Source: Chloroflexota bacterium (GTDB lineage Bacteria > Chloroflexota > Dehalococcoidia > Dehalococcoidales > RBG-16-60-22). Taken from it: a stretch of DNA of 5,778 nt. Shown in pieces: positions 1-5,778 of this stretch. Positions within the stretch are counted from its first letter, which is position 1, and each line of letters opens with the position of its first letter. The stretch covers positions 1 to 5,778 of the forward strand of contig JANYKH010000088.1 in the NCBI GenBank assembly GCA_025358235.1, written 5' to 3'. Both the position numbers and the translations under genes were made by a program. The notes under the pieces are model-generated. The model had not been told where the DNA came from, searched no databases, and saw only the letters and a program-made list of their open reading frames with translations.

Positions 1-2481
1 GTGGGGTTTGCCGCGAGCGTCCCGGTGGGAGGCCGGTTCATTTTCGAACCCTCCCGGCAGATGCACAACCGGGGCAACGGCAAGGGGGGCGGAATCGCCT
101 GCGCCTGCCTGAGAGCCGACCAACTCGGCGTGTCTGAAGACATTCTCAAGAACGATTATATTCTCCAGATTGCACTACTGGATCCGTCCGTAGCGGGCGA
201 ACTTGAATCACAATACGTTACGCCGCATTTCATCGTGCACCACAAGACCGAAATCAAGCCTGAGACCGATTGGAAAAAGCTGGGCTTGCCGATAAAACCG
301 CCGGACATCGTGCGCTACTTCGTGCGCGTAAAACCGGAGGCGATTCAGCGCTTCGCCGCACAGAACGGTCTTACCAAACTGGCGGAGCGGGCGATTGAAG
401 ACGAGTTTGTTTTCCGGAACAGCTTCGCTCTGAACCAGAAGTATTATGCGGCACTGGGTTCCAAACAGGCTTTTGTGCTGTCACATGCGCGGAACCTGAT
501 GATATTTAAAATTGTCGGCTATGCCGAAAATGTAGTCGAATATTACGGTCTGGAAGATTTTCAGGCGCAGGTCTGGATTGCCCACCAGCGCTACCCCACC
601 AAAGGCCGCGTCTGGCACCCCGCGGGCTCCCACCCCTTCATCGGCATGAACGAGGCACTGGTACACAACGGCGACTTCGCCAACTATTACGGTGTGACGG
701 AATATCTGCGCCAGAAGAATATCACGGCGCAGTTTTTGACTGATACTGAAGTCTCGGTGCAACTTTTCGACCTTTGGACGCGTGTTTACGGGTATCCCCT
801 GGAATATGTTATCGAGGCGCTGGCACCAACCACCGAACTGGACTTTGACCGGCTGCCCGAAGAAAAAAAGAAGATTTACCGGGCCATCCAGCTGCTGCAC
901 AAGCACGCTTCGCCGGACGGCCCCTGGTTCTTTATTATTGCGCAAAGCCAGCCGGACCAGGATATGTATAACCTGATCGGCATTACGGACACGGCCATGC
1001 TGCGGCCGCAGGTATTTGCACTGCAGGAAGGCGATGTCAGCATCGGGCTGGTAGCCTCCGAGAAACAGGCGATCGACGCGACACTCAGTTCACTGGCGAA
1101 AGAAGACCCGCGGTTCAGACCCATTGCGGATAAATACTGGAACGCGAGAGGCGGCAGCTATACAGACGGCGGCGCTTTCGCATTCAGCGTGAAGAAGAAC
1201 GGCACGAGCGAACTATCCTGCCGCGATAAATTCGGCAAGTTGGTTACGGGGCCGACCGGGTCTTATAAAATTCACAATAATCCTAACCCCGAGGCCCCGC
1301 CCCACGGCGCGTTTAACATCGATTTAGCCACAGATAACCCCAAGACATTGTTCCAGTCCGTGGTCATGAGCGTCTCCGCGTGGAGCTTCGATAACTGGCA
1401 ATGGCTGATGAAAACCGTTGAAACCCAGGCGGCCAAGAGTGACGCCGCTTTTGAGAAATCGCTGGAATTCCTGACTCTGCTCAACGACCGGCGGTATGAC
1501 ACCGGTAAACTCAAGCGGAGCGCGGTGCTGCAGATAATCCGGGGCAGCATCACAAATCTACTGGACTCCGTACCGGCGATCGGAGCCGGTTCCGGAAAAT
1601 ATGTACGCATAGATTGGAACACCCGCGGCAACCTAGCCGCCCCCAAAGGCGAGCAGACGCTGGTAGTTTTCGCCCGGGATTTCCCGCCGGAAGATGATGA
1701 TTGCGATGCGCGGCTGGAAGTGGCGGCATTTAAACTGGGCTGGAAACGGTTTATCGTTTACGGGCTCAAGGGACAGCGCTTCCAGGGCTGCGGCTTCGGG
1801 CCGGAGACCACGGGCGTGCGGTTTGACCTTTATGACGCTTCCGGTGACTACATCGCCTCCGGCATTGACGGCATGGAAATGTACATCCATGACAGCGCGC
1901 AAGACCAGCTGGGCCAGATTTTCAAGCGCGGTCAGCTTGTTATTTACGGCGATGTGGGACAGGCCTTCATGTACGGCGCCAAGGGCGGCGAAGTCTACGT
2001 GATGGGCAACGGCGCGGGCCGTCCGCTGATCAACGCGGTGGGAAAACCCCGCGTGGTGATTAACGGGTCCTGCCTGGACTTTTTGGCAGAATCATTCATG
2101 GCCGGCGATCCCCTGAACGGGGGCGGCTTTGTGGTACTGAACGGCATTGAATTTGACGATGCGGGAAAAGTGCGGGCGCAGGCTTCGCCTTATCCCGGTT
2201 CAAACTTATTCTCACTGGCTTCCGGCGGCGCGATCTACGTGCGCGATCCGCACAACAAACTGATCGGCGAGCAGCTTAACGGCGGTGAGTTTCACCCGTT
2301 CACGGACAAGGACTGGCAGTTGATCCTGCCTTACCTGCAGAAGAACGAGCAGCATTTCGGCATCAACGTCGAGCGGGACTTACTGACGGTTGACGGGATA
2401 ATCCGGACGCCGGACAAAGTTTACCGGAAGGTTTCAGCGCAGAAACTGCCGCAGTTGGCGAAGCAGACGGTACCGGAGTAA
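1..2481 (+). CDS. Glutamate synthase-related protein: class II glutamine amidotransferase fused to GXGXG domain (5' partial)
   Basis: The predicted role is to release ammonia from glutamine and pass it to a separate FMN-containing glutamate synthase subunit in the cytoplasm. Residue numbers count from the first codon of the window. The class II amidotransferase part spans about 1-400. It shows MHNRGNGKGGGI (21-32), AHQRYPT (194-200), HPAGSHPF (206-213), the glutamine-site HNGD (222-225) and TDTE (247-250). The GXGXG beta-helix part spans about 570-720, with GDVGQAFMYGAKGG (650-663) and GNGAGRPL (669-676). The central FMN and Fe-S domain of bacterial GltB is absent, so this resembles the archaeal-type GltB1 and GltB3 subunits joined together. 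The GTG at base 1 is probably not the start. The first residues (VGF) look like the end of the family's CG(I/V)xGF motif, which would put the catalytic Cys just outside the window. The gene ends with TAA, and no terminator follows. The family call is firm; the exact partner and electron donor are inferred. Confidence 0.88.
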   Translation: MGFAASVPVGGRFIFEPSRQMHNRGNGKGGGIACACLRADQLGVSEDILKNDYILQIALLDPSVAGELESQYVTPHFIVHHKTEIKPETDWKKLGLPIKPPDIVRYFVRVKPEAIQRFAAQNGLTKLAERAIEDEFVFRNSFALNQKYYAALGSKQAFVLSHARNLMIFKIVGYAENVVEYYGLEDFQAQVWIAHQRYPTKGRVWHPAGSHPFIGMNEALVHNGDFANYYGVTEYLRQKNITAQFLTDTEVSVQLFDLWTRVYGYPLEYVIEALAPTTELDFDRLPEEKKKIYRAIQLLHKHASPDGPWFFIIAQSQPDQDMYNLIGITDTAMLRPQVFALQEGDVSIGLVASEKQAIDATLSSLAKEDPRFRPIADKYWNARGGSYTDGGAFAFSVKKNGTSELSCRDKFGKLVTGPTGSYKIHNNPNPEAPPHGAFNIDLATDNPKTLFQSVVMSVSAWSFDNWQWLMKTVETQAAKSDAAFEKSLEFLTLLNDRRYDTGKLKRSAVLQIIRGSITNLLDSVPAIGAGSGKYVRIDWNTRGNLAAPKGEQTLVVFARDFPPEDDDCDARLEVAAFKLGWKRFIVYGLKGQRFQGCGFGPETTGVRFDLYDASGDYIASGIDGMEMYIHDSAQDQLGQIFKRGQLVIYGDVGQAFMYGAKGGEVYVMGNGAGRPLINAVGKPRVVINGSCLDFLAESFMAGDPLNGGGFVVLNGIEFDDAGKVRAQASPYPGSNLFSLASGGAIYVRDPHNKLIGEQLNGGEFHPFTDKDWQLILPYLQKNEQHFGINVERDLLTVDGIIRTPDKVYRKVSAQKLPQLAKQTVPE

Positions 2482-2845
2482 ACGGGGCAAAAAAAGGGTG
2501 GGGCCCGGAACTTTTCTATCTACCTTAATGACACTTTGCTGAGTCAGACCTTAACGCCTGTCTAAAAGCTATACCGGTACGATAGAAAGGGGTTTCTCTT
2601 TCCGCACTTCCGCTGCTGGTTTGATTTTCGATATAAAATTTAGATCATCCAGCAAGTTCGCGGCGAAGTTAATTCCAGACCCCACATATAAATCATACTA
2701 TCCTCATCAGTCAGACCGTAAATAAGTATTCTTACTTAAATATGGATACAATCAAATCTGTATTACCATTAAATTGATCATATTCGGTTATTACTTATAT
2801 TTTTTGCGCGTTTATCGGTCTTCATGTTGATCCAACCGTCTTAAC
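2482..2845. other. AT-rich intergenic stretch without a recognisable gene
   Basis: No open reading frame of convincing length or composition lies here on either strand, and the base composition turns clearly AT-rich from about 2600 to 2820, unlike the flanking genes. I see only weak structure. TTTCTATC (2513-2520) is the inverted complement of GATAGAAA (2581-2588). TACCGGTA (2572-2579) is a perfect palindrome. TAAGTA (2723-2728) and TACTTA (2733-2738) can form a six-pair hairpin. None is followed by a T-run, so none reads as an intrinsic terminator for the upstream gene. The stretch could be decayed sequence. Confidence 0.6.
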
Positions 2846-2893
2846 CCCCTCACCTTGATCCTCTCCCCCGGCGGGGCGAGGACAAAATATTGG
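2846..2893. repeat. Interspersed palindromic repeat, copy 1
   Basis: This 48-base unit aligns without gaps to 3064-3111 and matches at 39 of 48 positions by my count. It contains the CCTCTCCC arm (2859-2866), but the complementary arm has drifted (GGGGCGAGG, 2873-2881), so its hairpin is weaker than in copy 2. Both copies lie in the same orientation and end in a conserved GAGGACAAAA segment. CTCACCCTAATCCTCTCCC-type elements recur between genes in many environmental bacteria; that is recalled knowledge, not tested here. Confidence 0.75.
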
Positions 2894-2903
2894 ATTACAG
2901 CAA

Positions 2904-2934
2904 GAATTCATGAATTCTGGATCGGGTCCAGAAT
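2904..2934. repeat. Overlapping palindromes: GAATTCATGAATTC and an 8-pair hairpin
   Basis: Two perfect inverted repeats share bases. The first is the 14-base palindrome GAATTCATGAATTC (2904-2917). The second pairs ATTCTGGA (2914-2921) with TCCAGAAT (2927-2934) around a five-base loop. The two structures are mutually exclusive because they share 2914-2917. The second one looks like a short intergenic repeat family built on a TCTGG/CCAGA stem. Only one copy is present here, so its repeat status is inferred. Confidence 0.55.
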
Positions 2935-2949
2935 AACAGGGGTGGGGAC

Positions 2950-2983
2950 GGATTGCTTCGCCGCCCAGGCGTCTCGCAATGAC
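2950..2983. repeat. Short interspersed repeat with two-part stem (GATTGC...GCAATG)
   Basis: ATTGC (2952-2956) pairs with GCAAT (2976-2980), and an inner CGCC (2959-2962) pairs with GGCG (2968-2971), leaving a small asymmetric internal loop. The sequence closely resembles the 'GTCATTGCGAG...GAAGCAATCC' intergenic repeat common in several anaerobic bacterial groups (recalled, not searched). There is one copy in this window. Confidence 0.55.
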
Positions 2984-3032
2984 CCTCTAAGCGAGGACTA
3001 AAAAGACAAAGTTTGGAGCACGGCCCACAATA

Positions 3033-3054
3033 GATTCCAGTCTACGCTGGAATG
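3033..3054. repeat. Short hairpin repeat (ATTCCAG/CTGGAAT)
   Basis: GATTCCAG and CTGGAATG bracket six bases, giving a perfect seven-pair stem ATTCCAG (3034-3040) with CTGGAAT (3047-3053). The form matches the widespread ATTCCAG-N-CTGGAAT intergenic hairpin elements. No T-run follows on either strand, so a terminator role is not supported. It sits ten bases before the second 48-base repeat. Confidence 0.55.
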
Positions 3055-3063
3055 GAGTTAAGC

Positions 3064-3111
3064 ACCCTCACCCTAATCCTCTCCCGTGCGAGGGAGAGGA
3101 CAAAAGATTGG
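3064..3111. repeat. Interspersed palindromic repeat, copy 2
   Basis: This is the better-preserved partner of 2846-2893, in the same orientation. TCCTCTCCC (3077-3085) and GGGAGAGGA (3092-3100) form a perfect nine-pair stem around the loop GTGCGA. It lies about 20 bases beyond the stop of the minus-strand tatD-like gene, so the hairpin could protect that transcript's 3' end. Neither strand has the U-rich tail of an intrinsic terminator. Confidence 0.75.
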
Positions 3112-3130
3112 CAGGACAACCAACCATGGT

Positions 3131-3897
3131 TTAGAAGCCGAAAAGGGTACGGGCGTTGGCGGTTGTTACAGCCGCCAAATCGGCTTCAGTGGTATTACGG
3201 GCAAGGGCGACGGCGGACAGGGAACGGGCGACATCTGCGGGTTGGGCTCTGAATTCCGCAGCGGTGCCGCGGGCGTAAGTTACGGGCGAATCAGTCTCGA
3301 GGAGAAGTCGATCCGGGGGGCATTCTTTGACGGCGCGGCGATGTTCCTCATGGTAGGCGGCGGCGGGGGTGGCGGACAGATAGTAACCGGCGGCGATGAC
3401 TTCACGCAGGACGCTGGAGGGGCCGGTGAACCAGTGAAAAACAACTTTCTTGACGCCTGAAGCCAGGACGATATCATAAGCGTCACGCCAGGCGTAGCGG
3501 GAATGTACCGCAGCCGGTTTGCCGTGCCGAAGAGCAATTTCCAGCAGTCTGCCGAGAACTTCTTTCTGGAGGGGTTTATCCGCGTTTTCACGGACGCCCT
3601 TATGGTAGTCCAGCCCGATTTCCCCGACGGCGACAGCTTTATCAATATTTGCCTGAATGAATTCCAACTCTGCGTCGACGCGGGCAGCACGGATATTCCA
3701 CGGGTGGAGGCCGAGGGCGGGGTAAACGAAACCGGGGTAAGCGGCGGCGATATCCAGAGCCCGCTGATTTGATTTAATGTCCTGGCCCACAGCGATGATA
3801 GCGACCAGGCCGGCCTGGCGGGCGGCAGAGATGGCGGGGGGGGGAGGGGTTCGACTTCCTCGAGGTGGGCGTGAGTATCAATCAGCTCAAAGGGCAT
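3131..3897 (-). pseudogene. tatD: TatD-family metal-dependent hydrolase, frameshifted at a poly-C tract
   Basis: TatD proteins are cytoplasmic TIM-barrel metal-dependent nucleases/phosphoesterases. The ATG (3895-3897) opens MPFELIDTHAHLEE with the metal-binding HxH (H9, H11). The frame then breaks at nine consecutive C (plus-strand G at 3836-3844). One extra C, or two fewer, joins it to the frame reading AISAARQAGLVAIIAVGQD. The rebuilt protein is 255 residues, the normal family length. It has GLHPW (H65), VGEIGLDY (E93), AAVHSRYAW (H132), VVFHWFTG (H155) and LLLETDSP (D203), so every expected metal ligand is present across the two frames. As written, the first frame runs on to 3280 as nonsense. 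An internal GTG at 3790 could give 219 residues lacking HxH. The start overlaps the upstream gene's stop by 11 bases, which suggests translational coupling. The cause may be a sequencing or assembly error, slippage or phase variation, or true decay; the intact remainder favours one of the first two. Confidence 0.85.
3836..3844. repeat. Homopolymer G9 (C9 on the coding strand) at the tatD frameshift
   Basis: Nine G in a row on the plus strand, followed by A and four more G (3846-3849). The tract falls just after the HxH metal-binding motif of the TatD-like gene and is exactly where its reading frame changes. Ten C on the coding strand would restore the frame. Confidence 0.9.
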
Positions 3898-4786
3898 TTT
3901 CGATCTTCTTCAGGACGGCGCGGACTCTCTCCGGAGAGGAACGGCTCAGGCCGGCGATAGCCTCAACCGTTAAGGGGACGCCGGTTTTAAAGCCGGCATG
4001 GTAGAGAAAAACGTCCTGTTCATAAGGGGTAAAACCGGCTTCATCAAGTTTAATGAGGGGTTCAAGATCGGTGATGGTAGCCTGTACCCTGGTCAGGGCG
4101 GCATCATCTTTAAGCGCGCGGGCAAAATCTTTGGCGGCTTTTTCTTTGCGGCCAAGTTGTTCCAGAGCGAGGGCGCGGTTATAAAAAGCGCGGGAATTGC
4201 CGGGATAAAGCTCGATTGCCTTGTTGTAATAGTCCAGCGCTTCCGCGGGTTTCTGGGAAGCGAGCGATTGGTTGCCCTTAATGTAAAAAGTGATGGCGTC
4301 CAGACAAGATTCGGGCAGAGCGCGGATATCCTTGCCGTCCGCGTCAACGAGGTTCATATCTTCCACATGGCCATCTACGATGGCGCCGATGCGACGGGGG
4401 TGGGTATCTTTTGAGCCGTACCAGATATCCAGGAAACGGCGGTTCTCGTCCCGGTAATTGAGCATGACGGCATGGTGGGGCACATATTTGCCCCGGTTAT
4501 CCACCAGAACTTCCACGGCGCCGGCATCCAGACCAATTTCCGCAGCCAGAAGGGCATAAAGCCGGGCAAAGCCGAGGCAATCCGCCCGGCGGGCAGCAAG
4601 GACAGCGGGAACCTCATAAAAACGGCCGCGTTTGATATTAAGACGGAGCAGATCATAGAGCCAGTCCGCGGCGGAGTCAATTATGTGATTATCCCTTGAA
4701 CGGCGGTTAATCAAAGCAATTCTGAAAGCATCAAGGGCGGCGGAGACGGAAGCGGGGCGGGGGTGGAGGGGAAAAACGGCAGGCAT
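3887..4786 (-). CDS. Transglutaminase-like domain protein with two TPRs and a sigma-70 region 4-like tail
   Basis: Numbered from the ATG at 4784-4786, this is 299 residues. Residues about 25-130 form a transglutaminase/protease-like fold with a plausible Cys-His-Asp triad: C70 in RRADCLGFARLYALL, H105 in YVPHHAVML and D120 in FLDIWYG. Two tetratricopeptide repeats follow (about 164-230), including AEALDYYNKAIELYPGN and the next AFYNRALALEQLGR. The last 47 residues (253-299) resemble the helix-turn-helix of sigma-70 region 4, with LTVEAIAGL and SSPERVRAVLKKIENAL. There is no signal peptide, so it is probably cytoplasmic. The substrate is unknown; the family includes proteases, amidases and inactive binding folds. 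The ATG has AGGA seven bases upstream. A GTG at 4861, with GAAGGA five bases upstream, would add 25 residues, but these overlap the divergent promoter, so I prefer the ATG. The gene ends 11 bases inside the TatD-like start and probably shares its mRNA. Confidence 0.8.
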   Translation of the reverse strand: MPAVFPLHPRPASVSAALDAFRIALINRRSRDNHIIDSAADWLYDLLRLNIKRGRFYEVPAVLAARRADCLGFARLYALLAAEIGLDAGAVEVLVDNRGKYVPHHAVMLNYRDENRRFLDIWYGSKDTHPRRIGAIVDGHVEDMNLVDADGKDIRALPESCLDAITFYIKGNQSLASQKPAEALDYYNKAIELYPGNSRAFYNRALALEQLGRKEKAAKDFARALKDDAALTRVQATITDLEPLIKLDEAGFTPYEQDVFLYHAGFKTGVPLTVEAIAGLSRSSPERVRAVLKKIENAL

Positions 4787-4793
4787 AGTCCAA

Positions 4794-4797
4794 TCCT
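4794..4797 (-). promoter_or_regulatory. Ribosome binding site favouring the ATG start at 4786
   Basis: On the minus strand AGGA lies seven bases before the ATG of the transglutaminase-like gene. A competing AGGA (minus strand of 4867-4870, within GAAGGA) lies five bases before an in-frame GTG at 4861, so the start is not fully settled by ribosome binding sites alone. Confidence 0.5.
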
Positions 4798-4823
4798 GCG
4801 AGGCGGTCAGGACTGCCTGGGTG

Positions 4824-4852
4824 TTGTCCAGATGGGGACTATGGCCTATAAT
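4824..4852 (+). promoter_or_regulatory. Sigma-70-type promoter for the small membrane protein
   Basis: TTGTCC (4824-4829, four of six matches to TTGACA) is followed by exactly 17 bases and then a perfect TATAAT (4847-4852). Transcription would begin near 4859-4860, just before the ATG at 4863 and after the ATG at 4854, so the message would be nearly leaderless. It lies in the gap between two divergent genes if the minus-strand gene starts at 4786. The match is by eye and untested. Confidence 0.45.
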
Positions 4853-4853
4853 T

Positions 4854-5060
4854 ATGTCCACTATGATCCTTCAGTTGATATATCTGGCTTCCGGGAGCGC
4901 ATTAATCGGTATCGTGATGACCTTTATTATGATACTGATCTGCGGCTATTTTCAAATCGACATCAACCAGCACCTGTGGATAGTAGCCATTCCCGTAGTT
5001 TTGTCACTGACGTTAAATGTTATCTTCATCGAATTGTACCGCAAATTTCATAAGAAGTAG
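4854..5060 (+). CDS. Small two-helix membrane protein of unknown function
   Basis: I do not recognise a family. From the ATG at 4854 it encodes 68 residues; from the ATG at 4863, 65. In the 65-residue form, a long hydrophobic segment (about 3-30, IYLASGSALIGIVMTFIMIL) is followed by a polar turn, QIDINQH (31-37). A second hydrophobic helix (about 38-57, WIVAIPVVLSLTLNVIFI) leads into a basic tail, LYRKFHKK. The positive-inside rule would put the C-terminus in the cytoplasm. No antisense frame of comparable quality covers 4862-5060, which supports the gene being real. There is no good ribosome binding site before either ATG. A consensus TATAAT at 4847 suggests a leaderless message starting at 4863. 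A GTG at 4821 with AGGA (4809-4812) eight bases upstream is an alternative that would add 11 residues to the 68-residue form. The MFS gene downstream is on the same strand, 133 bases away. Confidence 0.6.
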   Translation: MSTMILQLIYLASGSALIGIVMTFIMILICGYFQIDINQHLWIVAIPVVLSLTLNVIFIELYRKFHKK

Positions 5061-5193
5061 ACAGGTTAAAAATATATTTTCAGATAAGACAGCTGCACGA
5101 TATTCATTCACAGCGGCGCTAAATGCATATTGTCCACCGCGTCGCCAAAATACCAGTTTGATTAGGGTGTGATTTCACGCCGGGATAGGTGTA

Positions 5194-5778
5194 ATGCCAT
5201 TCTTCGGAAAGAAACGCAGTTTGCCTGATTCAGGCGAGACTGCCGCCGACTCAAATAAGGCTAATGAAAACCAGACTGCCGGAAACACCGTGTCCGGGTC
5301 GGTCAAATTAAAGATCCCGGGAATTATTAAAAAGAACACGGCACGGCTGTCACTGTCACAGGCGTTTGTAGGGACCGGCACACAGATGATACCGGCGCTG
5401 GGTGCGCTGGCAATCTTGCAAGTAACCCATTCGCCGGCTTTAACCGGCCTGGGTACCGCCATGATCTCTATCAGCCGCTTTATGGTGTCATATCCGGCCG
5501 GCAGGATATCAGACAAATTCGGGCGGAAACGGGCATTAACCATCGGTCTGCTTCTGGGGATGCTGGGAGCGCCTTTTATCGGACTTGGTGTCGTTTGGAG
5601 TTCCTTCCCGGTATTGGTAGCGGCATTTTTTGTGTTTGGTCTGGGGATGGGAATGACACAGCAACTGCGGGTGGCCGCCGCTGACATGTATCCTGCCAGC
5701 CACCGCGGGATGGGCACGGGGTTCGTGCTGATGGGGTCGCTGGTGGGAGCGATGTTTGCGCCGGCCATCATTGCGATG
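5194..5778 (+). CDS. MFS transporter, N-terminal part (3' partial)
   Basis: The frame is open to the window end and gives 195 residues, about half a typical major facilitator protein. The first 50 residues are hydrophilic and cytoplasmic (MPFFGKKRSLPDSGETAADS onward), a longer N-terminal extension than usual. Hydrophobic segments follow at about 52-77, 82-102, 114-133, 137-155 and 174-195. Between the second and third is the MFS signature loop (motif A) GRISDKFGRKRA (103-114), with the conserved Asp107, Gly110 and Arg111. These are secondary transporters of the inner membrane driven by ion gradients. Nothing visible identifies the substrate. The ATG at 5194 has AGGT (5187-5190) only three bases upstream, close for a ribosome binding site, while GGGA (5182-5185) is eight bases away. 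No convincing promoter was found in the 133 bases before it. Family confidence is high; drug efflux versus sugar or other uptake is open. Confidence 0.88.
   Translation, partial: MPFFGKKRSLPDSGETAADSNKANENQTAGNTVSGSVKLKIPGIIKKNTARLSLSQAFVGTGTQMIPALGALAILQVTHSPALTGLGTAMISISRFMVSYPAGRISDKFGRKRALTIGLLLGMLGAPFIGLGVVWSSFPVLVAAFFVFGLGMGMTQQLRVAAADMYPASHRGMGTGFVLMGSLVGAMFAPAIIAM

Noticed and set aside
481..945. 154-residue minus-strand frame
   Set aside because: It lies wholly inside the amidotransferase domain, whose plus-strand motifs are unmistakable.
3077..3100. Nine-pair hairpin as a rho-independent terminator
   Set aside because: No T-run follows on either strand, and a similar element occurs at 2846-2893 away from any gene end, so a repeat is the better explanation.
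2846..3111. CRISPR array
   Set aside because: There are only two diverged copies of the 48-base unit, spaced 170 bases apart with other repeats between them and no regular spacers.
3052..3460. Plus-strand frames of 66 and 124 residues
   Set aside because: They start inside the intergenic repeats and run antisense through the TatD C-terminal half; their composition looks like noise.
3998..4414. 138-residue plus-strand frame
   Set aside because: It is antisense to the TPR and HTH-like part of the transglutaminase-like gene and is glycine/lysine-rich with no family resemblance.
5058..5088. Possible promoter TAGACA ... GATAAG upstream of the MFS gene
   Set aside because: The spacer is 19 bases and the -10 matches only four of six, too weak to list as a feature.
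5175..5771. 198-residue open frame on the minus strand
   Set aside because: It is antisense to the MFS transporter frame on the plus strand, which has motif A and membrane helices. The minus frame is Pro/Ala/Ser-rich with no recognisable domain.

Overview
This window reads as ordinary bacterial chromosome of moderately high GC, apart from an AT-rich stretch between genes. The lineage cannot be proved from sequence alone. The split, FMN-domain-less glutamate synthase architecture and the cluster of short palindromic intergenic repeats fit an uncultured Chloroflexota (Dehalococcoidia-like) or similar anaerobe. That placement is a low-confidence inference.

Layout. (1) 1-2481, plus: a glutamate synthase-related protein joining a class II glutamine amidotransferase domain to a GXGXG domain, with no FMN synthase domain between them. 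The window edge seems to cut it a few codons after the expected catalytic Cys. (2) 2482-3130: about 650 bases with no gene. The first part is AT-rich and featureless apart from weak inverted repeats. The second part (2846-3111) packs two copies of a 48-base repeat and three other short hairpin repeats into 266 bases. (3) 3131-4786, minus: a two-gene operon. The upstream gene encodes a transglutaminase-like/TPR protein whose C-terminal tail looks like sigma-70 region 4. It overlaps by 11 bases a TatD-family metal-dependent hydrolase that is frameshifted at a run of nine G/C pairs. (4) 4854-5060, plus: a small two-helix membrane protein, divergent from the operon, behind a consensus -10 promoter. 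(5) 5194 to the window end, plus: the N-terminal 195 residues of an MFS transporter, open at the right edge.

The genes do not form one obvious pathway. The amidotransferase/GXGXG protein belongs to nitrogen assimilation and needs a separate FMN-domain subunit that must lie elsewhere. The minus-strand pair is translationally coupled. The two right-hand plus-strand genes are both membrane proteins but are separated by 133 bases. The observations most worth following are the poly-C frameshift in tatD, the sigma-region-4-like tail on the transglutaminase/TPR protein, and the mixed repeat cluster. I found no clear evidence of a wholly new multi-gene system.
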